Position numbers and translations under genes: made by a program
Source of the DNA: Tamarix chinensis
Taxonomy: Eukaryota; Streptophyta; Magnoliopsida; Caryophyllales; Tamaricaceae
Direction of reading: 5' to 3'
Length of the DNA stretch: 64,000 nucleotides
Assembly: GCA_030549775.1 (NCBI GenBank)
Contig: CM060181.1
Span: 53,450,218-53,514,217, forward strand
Part shown: positions 33,840-46,111 of the stretch, piece by piece
How the letters are laid out: every line of letters begins with the position of its first letter
Numbering within the stretch: position 1 is the first letter of the stretch
Notes under the pieces: model-generated
Told to the model about the DNA's origin: nothing
Database searches by the model: none
Seen by the model: the letters and a program-made list of their open reading frames with translations, nothing else

Positions 33840-36800
33840 ATGTTGGCATTGGTTAGCGGAGAAGGAGTAGTTAAAATGGAACAGGAATTTGATTCAAAGT
33901 TGAGTATTCTGAACAAGTCGTCCGATAATGACGGAAGTGGTGGTGGCGGAGTTGAGGTGCAGAGAGGGACGAGCTTTCAGTTTAGGGCTCCTACGGAAAA
34001 TTTCACAATTCAAGACTTTGAATTGGGCAAGATCTACGGCGTTGGTTCTTATTCCAAGGTTGGATATTTCTTCATTTCTCATCATCTTGTATTTTTTTTT
34101 TTTTTTTTTCTTTTTTTGGGTTTTTGTTAATTGGGCTTTAAAAATGGCAGTTTCGATTTACCTTCAGATTAAATTGACCTTAAGTTATAGCATGATTTGT
34201 GCTTGATGCATATTCTCGTTCTGGGGTTTTAGGCCTCTTGATAGTAGGCTTTTTGTATTATGTTCTTACAGAGATGGAATTTGCGGGCCTCATTTTTAGA
34301 GATGAAGTTATCCGTGCATTGAAAACCATTGTCAGTGGATTTCCTGATTTAGGGCTTTTGTAGGTAAGATATATATCTTCCTTTCAGCTCTGGTGTGAGT
34401 TTGCGACTGAAGTATATGGTGGTTAGAGCCCGCAGAAGCTGTGCCAACCGAAAGGGAACCTGAATCCAGACCCCATATAACACCAGGAAAATTAAACAAC
34501 GATAACCCACTTGACCAAGAATAATATATGACCTGAAACTTGGTGAGACTTGACCCATATGCAAGCCGAGAGGCCGACGTCGGATTCAACAAAAGGTGTA
34601 AAACCTGATTCAGCCTGAACTCGATGTGACATGGTCGAAAATGAATTGTACAACTCAGAAGTTAACTTGAAATTAGTTAGTGGCATAGAAAATTAAGTTT
34701 ATGAAAATGATGTGATAATATGAGTTATGCCATTTGCACTTAATTGGATTTAGTAATAAAGTGTCTTTATAATTTTTTTTTTCAGATTTAACCAAATTGT
34801 TATGCCAGTATCATTTTAGTTTTCACTAAGTAATTCAGTTTCATAATGTTATATCATTCATTGATTGAGCATAATATATAATTATGGATTGTGTCATGAA
34901 GAAATCTTTTTATTTTGATTTGTAAGATGTAGTAGTTGTAATTTCAAACTAGTGACGAATAATTGTTTGTTTTAATAGATTGTTGCTGATAATAAAAGGT
35001 GAAATATTAGAGTAAGATAAACCTCTTAAAATCCAGACACTTGTTTGGTCTAGATTATCTTACATGGTGTCTAAGTCAATTATTAAATTATTCATAAAAA
35101 TTATATGTTGAAAGTAATTTTTATTAATGCAAGGCTCAAAAAAGCAGTCTAACTACCCCAGGAAAGCAGAAAAGAAAATATAGAACTTGTTTAAGCTAAA
35201 ACCAAAAAGGAAAGACATATAAATTTTAACTGATATGCATTTAGTTAGAAATTTAACCAAATATGCGGTATAGGACATGATACAAAGAAATGAACCAAAA
35301 TTTACCTAATTGAACCATGATTTCTATTTATAAGAACCTATGTAATTGTTGTTTTACCAGAGCCGGCTTGAACTGAAGAGTGGATCCAACATGAACTTGT
35401 TTGAATTCAACCAAAGTTGATGCGGCAAAGATGACCCAGTTAACTAAAATAACCCAAACCTGAGTAACCCTACCCAAAGTGGCCCAAAACTGAACAAAAT
35501 TGGTACAAACCTGACTTGACCCAACGATTAAACTGGCCCAATATAACTCTAAGCCTAACCGCTTACTTAAATGACTTGACCCAAAACCAACCTCGGGATT
35601 GCCAATTTGGTGGTGGGTAGTTTCGTTGCTTTTCAAAGATAATCCTATATCATTGAGCTTAAGTGAAATGACTAGATGTACTTCTGGCTAGTGATCATCA
35701 CTATATTGAATCTTTGTAGTTTGTAAATGGTTCAGCATATGGGCAAGCTAGTGGTTGCTCTGGCTGCATTGTAATCATGAGATTTGGATATTTTGTCTCA
35801 ATACTTTTGATAGCAGATCCTCCTTGATGTGCAATGGACATTGGAAATCAATGTCAAAAAATTTGTCATAACATCATCTAATATGGACTTTGATTCACAA
35901 ATTATTATTGCATGGTGGTTTAGTGCAACCTTATTTGTTGTTTACTGGTGATTAAACTACTGGACTGAAATTGACCTGGACTATGTACAGGATAGCATTT
36001 GACAGGATTTTTTTTATTATGGTTAAAATTAATATAGTTTTATAAAAATTTGTAAAAGTTATTGCATATGGGATTGGGAATTAGTAATATAACCAAAAAA
36101 TATAGATCTAATACCATAAAGTATTTTTTTTTTTATAAAAAAGAAATATAAAAATTAAAAATGATAAAAATATTAAAAACCTTGGTCAAAACCTATCAAA
36201 CTGGATGTGTCGGATGTACCAACTGGTTATACCATTCCGGTGAACTAGGCCATACTGGAGTCAACCTGGCTTTGCCCGGGCAGTGTAAAGAAATGTTGTT
36301 TTAGATTGAGGGTGCAGTAGCCCATCAGACTGATTGAACCAGTCGGTCTGGTTTTTAAATCACTGATGTTTACGTGTTGCTGTTAGGCAGAATTGTGAGA
36401 ATGAGCTGCCATTTGTACGTCTTTATGCTTTTCATACTTTTGAGTACTCAGAGTAGTTCATTCGGAAAGTTGTATAGCCCTTAGTATTACTAAGGCATAT
36501 GTGCAACCTGCTCATGCAATGGTCCAAATAGGACAAAATAATCCATATTGTGCAGTTCTTTCTGCCAGGGTACGAGTTGGTAAACTGGCAAGTCCAGCTG
36601 GATCTGGAGAATCGGGAATAGCTTAGTAGTGCTTATAATTGTGTGTATTTGCATGCTATAGTTAGCTAGCACAAATATCTTGATGGTGACCTTTCCACCC
36701 CCAGTGTGTTGACTTCATGATAGCACGGTTAATTTATTGATTTTATGTGGCAGGTTGTGAGAGCAAAAAAGAAAGATACAGGAGTTGTTTATGCTCTGAA

Positions 36801-39800
36801 AATTATGGACAAGAAGTTCATAACAAAAGAAAACAAAACTGCTTATGTGAAGTTGGAGCGGATTGTCCTTGACCAGTTGGATCATCCTGGCATTGTGCGG
36901 CTTTTTTTCACCTTTCAAGATACTTTTTCTTTATGTAAGTATCTTTGGCTCTGACACACTCAAATTTCTAGATCAGGCAGTCTTTATATTGCTTTTACTC
37001 TGTTAATTGTTTTTAACATTCTGGTTTTATCCTTTTATTTCAACAATTTATAACCTGCTGCTCTTGTTGATGAAGATATGGCTCTTGAATCTTGTGAAGG
37101 TGGGGAGCTTTTTGATCAGATAACCAGGGTGAGTATATTGAAGCTCCAGAGACCTTGTTAAAGTCCTGACTTTTGAATAAGTTGCTTCTTTAAGATCTAT
37201 TAGAAGTCCCAAATTGGGGGTAAAAATAGAGGAAAAAGCTAATTATGAAACTAATATATATCTGTTGGTAATTAATTTTTTCTCAATCTGGTAGAGAAAG
37301 CATGTAGCCAGAATTAAGCAAGCCCTTGGCAGACTATAAATGCAAAGTTTGCACAGGCTGTAGGAAGCCTGGTCTGGTGTGAAAATCATTTCACATGAAT
37401 GGATGTCTAGTTACATTGTTGAGAATTTCACAAGTTGTTTGGTCAGTTAAGGTTGAGAAATGATACGTTGTTGTCCTTTTCTGTTTGTTTTACATCCTGT
37501 GTTTCTGAGGTCAATGTTGTCTTTTTTTTTCCTTCTTCTTCTTCCTGTGTTTGTATTAGTTTTTGTTTCATATAATTCTTTTTCAAACATTTGCTTCCTG
37601 TGTTGTCTTTTTTTTTTGCAAACTGTGAATCCTACCTAAGTTTTTATGAGTTGTCTGGATATTTCTTTAGATGTGTCATATTTTTGAATTTCGTCATGAT
37701 TTGATTGTGTACAGAAAGGCCGTTTGTCAGAGGATGAAACTCGCTTCTATGCTGCGGAGGTTGTAGATGCTCTGCATTATATACATAGCATGGGTTTGAT
37801 TCATCGTGATATTAAGGTAATATATGCCTGAAAGATACCTAACAACTCCAAACAGGATATTTGTTTTGCTGATATTTCTCCGATTACAGCCGGAAAATTT
37901 GTTGCTTACTGCGGATGGGCATATTAAGATTGCTGATTTTGGCAGTGTAAAGCCTATGCAGGATAGTAGGATTACTGTCCTGCCTAATGCAGCCTCAGGT
38001 ATGACATTGAATTTGGATTCTGCATACTGAAGCTTGAGGCATGACCTTAATAAAATTTGGTATAGCTGTATTAACAATATGATCTCATTGCTTTCCCAGT
38101 TGATAAAGCTAGCACTTTTGTGGGGACAGCTGCATATGTTCCTCCAGAAGTCCTCAACTCCTCGCCTGCAACTTTTGGGTATGCATTATCAAGAATATGT
38201 CTTAGGGGGAATATAAAAGCGCGTATTGAGGGTAGATGAATCATGCGATTCATTCCATCATTAAATTGACTCAGTTGTCCTGCATTATTTTTATATCTGA
38301 CTTAGAATTGCTTCTGTATTCCCTCCAACAGGAATGACCTCTGGGCTCTTGGTTGCACCTTGTACCAGATGCTTTCAGGGACCTCACCATTCAAAGATGC
38401 CAGTGAATGGCTAATATTTCAAAAAATTATAGCTAGAGACATAAAGTTTCCAAATTATTTTTCAGAAGAATCTAGAGACCTCATTGATCGTCTTTTGGTA
38501 AGTGAGTATTGCAGCTGCTTTTTGGTAGCATAGTCTCTATCTTGGAATGATCATGTTTCTCAACACCTTGCTACTGCTTTTTGGTGTGCTAGCATAGTCT
38601 CTATCTTGAAATGGTCATGTTGCTCAACACCTCATTCCTTCTTTTGTTGAGATTAAGTTTATTACATAGTTACCACTCTATTTATCATTTACCTGTAAAT
38701 ATTACATAACACTGCTGTTAATTGAATGCTAAAATATTCTTTAGTTTGGACTTGATTTTGCCGTTGGAAAAATATCAAACTGTCCTGGGCCCTGAATTCA
38801 GCCCAGACTCATAACCTTGAGAAATTGTTTTTCAAGTCTGCTTTCCCCCTTTTGTGTTTGTATTCCATGAATGTATGTTGTGGATGAGTGCCTAAGGTAG
38901 AGATTATTGGAGGACGGATGAATGTGAGAATGATGATGATGCAGGGTGATGATGGGGATAAGGGTGCTGGTTAGAGAGATAGTTGAGAGAAGTAGAATTA
39001 ACACTTATTGTTAATCTTCAGTTTTAATTCTTATTTCAGTATCAGGTTATTGCAAGCCTAAAGTTAACATAAAGAAGCCTTACATGTTAACCCAATTATT
39101 TAATAGAATCATTACCCTTTTACTATCATTTTCTTTTACATGATTATTTCCTTAGAACTAAGGTCTTGCGGCCTGATTATTTCCTAGCAATAGGATTAGC
39201 ATACATAGGCTAAATAATATAGGATAATATGGAAAGAGTTATCTAACAATATTTTCTATAGAGTAGAATAAAAAAAAATAAAAACATATAATAAAATCTA
39301 AAAGCTTATAAGATACTAAATGATGAAAGTCGTGCCTTAACAAAGCAAGGCTAATTTCTGGCCTGCCTTGATAATGCTAAGGGCTCCCACCCCAAGTCCG
39401 TAACATAACATTTTGGTGTAATGATGCATTTTGAGGACTCGTGCATTTTCTACTTGCTTTAAACTGTTAGTCATTCAATTTAATTATGACAAGTTCTGTG
39501 ATGCACTTGCCATTCTCGAATCCAGTCACTCATGTTGGTTCAGTGAAAAAAACCAAATTCATGCTGACAAATGAATTCCAAATTTCATGAATATTTATCA
39601 TATTAATGTATAAAAATATGAGGTGTTTATTGAACCAGATGCATTCTAGAAATTTTTGCGCCATATGGATCCTCATTCTTGTATTTATCCTTTTATATGA
39701 TTAGGTAATGGTCTAGAGGGGGATGGGAAATAACTGGCTGTCAGATAGATGCAATGGGCCGGACTTCTTAGTGAATAGGTGGAAGTTGGTTAGACCACAA

Positions 39801-42800
39801 ATCCTTTCCTATTGGCTGAAGCAAGCACGATAATAATTATAACCTTACACTTCTATTACAGACTTTCTGTTTCTGGTCCAAGTCCTACCCCAGATGCCAT
39901 TGGCTATTGTTTATGCCTGTAGATAGTGATTACAACATCTGGAATGTTAAACTGTTTTTTAGCCTCGATTTTAATATTTTTCTTAACCCAACTAGAATCT
40001 GAGGGAAATTATAAATCTTAAACTTAAGATAGGTTTGCAATGGCTACAATACTGCCAAGAAATGTCTCAGTTCAACCGTATTATCATACTGTAGAAACTC
40101 TTGCAAGTCAGCTATCTTCTTTCTGTGGAGTTTATTGACTTTTTGACACTAGAAATGTCCATTTTAGATAAAGAATAAGTTTGAGGGGTGGATTACTCTT
40201 CTGTAGATTCGCGAGGATGGAGTGATGGTGAGGTTTCTCTCTTCTCTTTAACATCCCTCAAAATATTCATCCCTGCTCTGAGAAGTTTGAGATGAAATAC
40301 TGCATCAAACTAATATTTATCTGCTTTGGCGTTGAGGAAGAATTTTCCCATGTTCTTTTGCTTGTTCTCATTCATATATGTCGATTCTCAGGCCAAATAT
40401 TTCTGTGGCTTGGCAGATTAGTAATGGACTGGCGAGTGCATTCTGCTGCTGACTACCTTGTTGTATACCAGAAGGTTTATGTTGCCTGCAACCCTAGTTT
40501 TGTGCTCTCCTTTCAAGCATTCCCTTGAGCTTCCTGGATAAGCTATCTTGTTTATTTATTTATGGACACAAAGCAATTTAAATGCCTAAGATGAGCAGTA
40601 ATGATCAGACTATCTGTATTTTTTACATGTTACTCCTACTTAAGATATTCATTTAAACCTTTCTGAGGCAGGGAATGATGATTAGAGAGCTTATATGCTC
40701 TCTTTCATGATCAATGAGAATAGACAAGAAGATCTATGTTAAAACTGTGTACACGAGTGAAAAAATTAGGCATTTTTTTTTCCAGATATCTATCGTGCCA
40801 ATTTTTGGGGGAGTTATTCTTTATAAGGAATGAGCCAACTTTAGCTAAAATGTACATTAAGTAGGCAAACATAAAAAAAATATGCACCACAATATGACAG
40901 CATTCTCTATTGAATATTTTATATATTCAAACATTGAAAATCATTAGTAAAATCACTTATCTTTTTTATTAGATGGAAAAATACAAAAATACTGTAAATA
41001 TTAAATAGATGTATATGTTAGTGTCAATGTATTCCCACAAAAGAGAAATGGGAAACTTTAGCTTTCATCCTCACTTGGCACCGACCTTAGAAAAAGAAAC
41101 GTTAGGACTACTTAGGATATAAATGGGTATATAAAATGACCCAAATTAATAACAATTGACATTTAGTAAGTACTACTTGGGATACAGATGGGTTGCATAG
41201 AATGGCATGAATTAATAGTGATCGACATTTATCATACTAAAACATTTTCAAAAGTATTTCAAATAATTAGAGATCATCATTCATAGTGTTCGGCCCCCAT
41301 GGAACTTCTTATCTTTTATTATTGTTTTTACTTGAAAATAAATTATATTTACAGATATGTAAGTATGATGCATTTTAATGCATAACAAATGACAATATTT
41401 CTTTAAATTGATTTTTCACATTTAGTGATTTTATCTTTTCATTTAAAATTGGGTTTAATGTTATTTTGATTCCTCTAAATTGATCATTGTAGATCAATTC
41501 CCCCTCCCCCAAAAATGGACCATCTGACCGGTGAAATTAAATTAAATATACCCATGTCTTCACTTAATTACTTTCTTTACCCTCATTACTCTTTGTAGAT
41601 TAAACTTTTTTACCACTTTATTTTCTTATTAAAATCTTAACTTGCTTAATATGATAGATAGAGTGATTAAGAGAGGAGAGTGATTAGGGAGGCATTAAGA
41701 GAAAACATGGGTGAATTCAACTTGATTTGTGATAGTTTATTAGGACGAATATTATTGTAGCTAGTTGAGATTAGTTTGTTAGAGTTTGTTATGGTTTTTT
41801 AGTCTAGAATTTTCTGATGGATATTATAAATAGAGGGTTAAGGGTATATTTTTTTGAAGGGGGGGGGGGCAGAGTTGAAGTTGGGAAATCTGTGGGGGAG
41901 GTTCTAGTTCTGGGTCGTTGAAATCCTGGAAATCTATTTGTTTCACTGGCTTTTATTGAGTAAATTCTACTTTCTAATTTTGGTACCTATTAATTGGTAT
42001 TAGAGCTCGAAGATCCTAAATAGCTATGGGCCTATGGCTGATTCATAGCATGGGAGGAAAAACTAAGAGCTGAGGAAGAGGAACAGTTGTGTACAAGTCT
42101 GGATCTGTGTATTGCCAAATCAGATAAGTGGATGAAGATGTTGAGAATTGGAAGAAAGCATGTTATCAGGGATATGGAGACATATGGTGGAATCTGACAG
42201 CTGCTAGACTTGGAGCACACACATGTTGGAAGCGGACAACATCCCTTCGATGAGGTGTTAAAGTGCTCAGTTGTTAAGGGGATTGAGCCTGCTACTGGAC
42301 TGAGTAAAGGAGGACCAGTGGCTTATGTGACAGATGATTATAATGGGGTGGTGATAACCGGGTACCAAACTGGTCCACCAGGTTGAAAAGACATAAATCC
42401 GTAGGTTCATGCACTTCTCACTGACGAACTTCAAATAGTTTTAATCCAGCTACAAATACGATGAAGGCCTTAGCGAATTCTGATTGAGCTTCGACTGTCC
42501 TTCTAGTCAAATCTGGGAGTGGCAGGCGAACAGACATAGATCAATGGTAGACTCCAGTGAATCACCACTGGCCATTCTTGGCTCACCTTTGTTGGGTCCT
42601 CTGCTGGTGCGAATTGATGATGAAGTTTCTGGGTGAGGATTAACTTCCAACTTCCAGCAGACAACTCTCCGATGTTGGGATGCAGCACAGAAAGGGAATA
42701 ACAAGAGAAACTGGTTTGCCCAAATCTGGTAGATAGACAACCAGGATGAAGAAGACAGAGAAGAAAAGGGATTGACACCAAAGGCTAGACGCACTCGATT

Positions 42801-45800
42801 TTACTTCTCGTCTTCCTTTATTTTTTTTTTCTGTTATTAAAGAAAAATTAAGAGAAGAAAAGGTCTAGTTCTTTTTCTGCTTCTTAACTTTTATTATTTC
42901 TTTTGGGTCCTTTGTGTTTATTTTGGCAATTGTTTTTCTTGTAGAGTTTGTCCTTTTCCTCACCTTGAGAAAAAGGTGAATTCGGGAGGGTATTAATGAT
43001 AGGATATTTGGATGAATATTATTGTAGCTAATTGGGATTAGTTTGTTAGTCTAGTGGGGTTTTTAGTCTATAATCTTCCAATGGATATTATAAGTAGCGG
43101 GTTAGGATTAGTAGGGGGGAGGGGGAATTGTAGTTGGGAAATCTGTGGGGTTGGTTGTAGCCTTGTAGGTCCTCGATATCCTGAAAATCTCTGTTTCACT
43201 ATTTTTATTAAATAAATTCTACTATCTAATTTTGGTACCTATCCTGAAAGAATAATGATCTACAAGGACCAATTTGGATAAAAAAAAATACAGATACTTT
43301 TTGTGATAAATCTCTATCCTGGAGGGACTCTTTAAATTCTACAGAATTAACTTAATAGGTTAGGATGTTCCAATTTTAGTGGCTTATATTGTGTATGAGT
43401 AAATTTTGCTATGTAGGCTTACATTTTACCCAAAGTTGAATGAGAACTCCAAGGCTGAAGTCATTTATCGCTCAAGAGCATGCAATAAGACCGCGATTGC
43501 AGTTGTAATTGTATTGTAGCGGTATCGGAATGTCGCAAATGATATTTTATATCGCAGTGTGATTTTGTATTTTTCTTCTTTTTGACAATAAATATCGATA
43601 AATATCAGCCAATAACCAATATATTGCCAATAAATATGTTAAATTATAAAACCGTCGCATATCGCTTATTTTGTGTATTGATTTAACCAAAATCCAATAA
43701 AGATAGGCCGATATTGTGTATTGGGACTTAGACTCAATTGTATGCTCAGGAGGTGTTTGGGTCATGCAATAAAATTGCGGTTGTGATTATATTTGAATTA
43801 TGTAGTAGTGGAGTGTCATGGATGATAAATAATATGTTTTAGCTGTCGTGTTGTGACTTTTTATAGTATATATTGGGTTCCATATCAGTATGTAGCAACT
43901 GCTTATGGGTGAATTTCTATGTGTATTGGACCGTATTGGCTGTGTTGTGTATGTGGCAACATCCTGTATTGGCAGAGTGAATATTCGATACATTGACTGG
44001 TATTTTTTTCAATGGTCTGGACTTTGAAGTTGGAAATATGCAGTGGTGAATACCATTTGGTCCTAGAGTCGACATTCACTCTTGAAAGATTCCATTATTT
44101 TAGTTGACAAGTACACATTAGAAGACATGGCAGTGTTAGGTGACTTTTGCATTGTTCATTATCAGTTGGTTTTAATGCTAACTTTTCCCATGGTTCTCTC
44201 TCTCTACAGTCGATAGATCCTAGCAAGCGACCAGGTGCAGGACCTGAAGGTTATGCAATTCTTAAGATGCATCCCTTTTTCAAGGGTGTTGATTGGGAAA
44301 ATTTGAGGGAGCAAACCCCTCCAAAACTTGCCAAGGAGCCAGGGGTGAGGCTACATGCTTCTCTGTGTATTCTTTCATTTACTGCGATCCAACTCTCCTT
44401 AGTTGCTGCTATTTCCTTGCCATTGCTTTTTCACCTGACTGTTGGTGTTTTCCTCGACTCTTAAGGCCAATTCAAAGTATGGTGATGAGGCCCAGGATCC
44501 CTGGAACCCAGATGGTTTTGTCAAAGATGGAAATAGTAATGCGTCATCATCTTCTGAAGGTTCTGGCCACATAACCAGGCTGGCTTCAATAGATTCATTT
44601 GATTCCAAGTGGTATCAATGCTCAACCCTAACCTTATTGCAGTGTTTGTCATAAATGCTTGTCCTTGTTTAGGTTGTGTCGTTTAAATTTTTTTCTTCAA
44701 ATCATATGATTAGTTTATAGCCTTTGGGTGCTACTTAATGGGGACTGTCCAAGTAGTTAGTTTTGGATTAAATTTTCAAGCTGGTGGTTACCAGAAATAT
44801 TCTTTAAGAAGTTTTTCCTGCTAAAAACTTTTCAAATCCGACTTTTGATATAGTTGCTTGTTGAAAGATGTCTTATAACACCTCCTGGGCAAGCAATAAA
44901 ATTGCGGTCGTGGTATCGGAGCGTCGCGAACGATATTTTATATGCTGCGGTTGTCGCATCGTGATTTTTTTTTTTTTTTTCACAATAAATATTAGGAAGT
45001 ACTAGTAAATATCGGCAAATATCGGTAAATAGTGGTAGAATATCAGCAAATATCGGTCAATAACCGATATATTGCCGATAAATATGTGAAATTCTAAATC
45101 CGTCGCGTATCGCCAATTTCGCGTATCGGCTGACCCAAAATCCGATAAATATCGGCCGATATTGCGTATCGGGACTGATATTTAATTGTATGCTCCCGGG
45201 CCTTATTGCTGCCCACTAGGGCTGTAAATGAGCTGAGCTAGTTCGGTATTCGGCTCGGCTTGGCTCGTTAAAAGCTTGGTTTGGCTCGTTCGTTTAGTTA
45301 AACGAGCCTAAAAGTGAGTTTTAAACGAGCTGAGCTCGAGCTCGAAAAGCTCTGCTCGGTTCATTTTTTGGCTTTGGCTCGTGAGCTCAGCTCGTTAAAA
45401 GCTCGGTTCGGCTCGTTCATTTAGTTAAACGAGCCAAGCCCAAACATCATTTTAGGCTCGTTTAGTTAAACGAGTCGAACCCAAGCCTAAGGGTATTTGG
45501 CTCGGCTCGGCTCGGCTCTTTTACAACCCTACTACCCATAGCTCAATAGTGAAAGGGAAACATGAAGTATTTAATGAGACCGACATAGTATAATTCTGAT
45601 CACAATTAGTCAAATGGTTGGTATATCTGTTAGTCCTGAAGCTGTCCTGCACTAAAATTCTGGTCATTATATTGTTTCCAATTGGTATCTTCAGGCAACA
45701 GTTTCTAGACCCTGGCGAGTCTGTTGTCATGATATCAATGGTGAAGAAAATGCAGAAGCTATCGAGCAAGAAGGTGCAACTTATCCTCACGAGCAAGCCG

Positions 45801-46111
45801 AAGTTGATCTATGTTGATCCATCAAAGCTTGTTGTGAAGGGGAATATAATTTGGTCGGACAATCCTAATGATTTAAGCATTGAAGTGACGAGTCCTTCAA
45901 ATTTCAAGATATGCACAGTAATTTTTTTCCTTAAAGATCATCGTGACATCTGTGCTGCTTTTGTTTTGTTTCTGGCTTTCTGCCTTCACTCTGACTTGGC
46001 TTGTTTTCTATTGAATTACTTTTTCAGCCAAAGAAGGTGATGGCGTTTGAAGATCTGAAACAGAGAGCCTGGCACTGGAAGAAAACGATCGAAGGACTTC
46101 AAAACCGATGA
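33840..46111 (+). CDS. PDK1: 3-phosphoinositide-dependent protein kinase 1
   Basis: AGC-family Ser/Thr kinase that binds phosphoinositides and phosphorylates the activation loop of other AGC kinases. Coding exons: 33840-34058, 36754-36934, 37076-37128, 37715-37816, 37890-37998, 38100-38178, 38332-38497, 44210-44344, 44466-44611, 45695-45917, 46028-46111. All have GT/AG borders and keep phase, giving 498 residues (Arabidopsis PDK1 is 491). Glycine loop IYGVGSYSK (to 73), catalytic Lys in YALKIMDKK (89), HRDIKPEN (Asp183), ADFG (Asp201), activation loop [13 protein letters not shown] (Thr227 at the phosphorylated position), APE-like PPEV, then a linker with [16 protein letters not shown] and a C-terminal PH domain ([29 protein letters not shown]) ending TIEGLQNR. 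The start chosen gives MLALVSGEG; an ATG 12 codons later begins MEQEFDSKL, which matches the Arabidopsis core start, so the first 12 residues are uncertain. Intron 7 is 5.7 kb. Confidence 0.96.
34059..36753 (+). other. PDK1 intron 1 with degenerate repeat sequence
   Basis: 2.7-kb intron with donor GTTGGA (weak) and acceptor GTGGCAG. It has a long T run at 34091-34117, a tract rich in TGACCCA/AACCTGA (about 34400-34640 and 35350-35610), and a segment 36180-36365 containing GAACCAGTCGGTCTGGTTTTTAAATCACTG, which resembles degenerate MITE ends. No coding is supported. Confidence 0.5.
38517..38632. repeat. Short tandem duplication in PDK1 intron 7
   Basis: GCTTTTTGG...AGCATAGTCTCTATCTTG, then ATCATG, then CTCAACACCT occurs at 38517-38569 and again at 38576-38632 with a few changes. 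It begins 20 bp after the donor of exon 7. Confidence 0.8.
41730..43244 (+). mobile_element. Element D: short non-autonomous LTR element in PDK1 intron 7
   Basis: Two diverged direct repeats, 41730-41992 and 42997-43244, both starting TGATAG and ending near TTTTGGTACCTAT, enclose about 1.0 kb. After the left copy comes TGGTATTAGAGC (41995-42006), a tRNA-Met-type PBS; before the right copy come [16 protein letters not shown] sequence and the purine tract TTCGGGAGGG (42981-42990), like a chromodomain end followed by a PPT. I find no other pol domain. No matching 5-bp duplication is visible (ATTTG versus TGAAA), so boundaries may be off by a few bases or decayed. Best reading: deletion derivative of a short-LTR chromovirus. 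Confidence 0.75.
43482..43747 (+). repeat. CGATAT-rich repeat, copy 1 (PDK1 intron 7)
   Basis: Begins GCAATAAGACCGCGATTGC and ends TTGTATGCTC; shares ordered blocks with 44893-45195 (GATATTTTATAT, ACAATAAATAT, CAATAACC, ATATATTGCC, CCGTCGCATATCGC, CCGATATTG, ATTGGGACT). Its right edge TGCTCAGGAGGTGTT (43743-43757) is the reverse complement of the left edge of copy 3, with one mismatch, suggesting terminal inverted repeats. Confidence 0.75.
43766..43990 (+). repeat. CGATAT-rich repeat, copy 2, degenerate
   Basis: Starts GCAATAAAATTGCGGTTGTG and keeps TGTCATGGATGATAAATAATATG, GTCGTGTTGTGACTTTTT and GACCGTATTGGC in the order of copy 3, but is strongly diverged. It directly follows copy 1. Confidence 0.6.
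44893..45195 (+). repeat. CGATAT-rich repeat, copy 3 (PDK1 intron 9)
   Basis: Best preserved copy: GCAATAAAATTGCGGTCGTGGTATCGGAGCGTCGCGAACGATATTTTATA, several AAATATCGG units and a near-perfect palindromic segment ATATCGGCCGATAT. Preceded by AACACCTCCTGGGCA (44877-44891). It is immediately followed by the hAT MITE at 45217. Confidence 0.78.
45217..45531. mobile_element. hAT-type MITE in PDK1 intron 9
   Basis: 315 bp with inverted ends TAGGGCTGTAAATGAGC and GCTCTTTTACAACCCTA and an interior built of GGCTCG / CGAGCC palindromes (GGCTCGTTTAGTTAAACGAGCC). Flanks CTGCCCAC (45209-45216) and CTACCCAT (45532-45539) match at 6 of 8 positions, both differences being transitions, as for an aged 8-bp hAT target duplication. 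Confidence 0.85.

Noticed and set aside
40292..40528. 78-residue frame in PDK1 intron 7
   Set aside because: No domain and no splice context; intron sequence.
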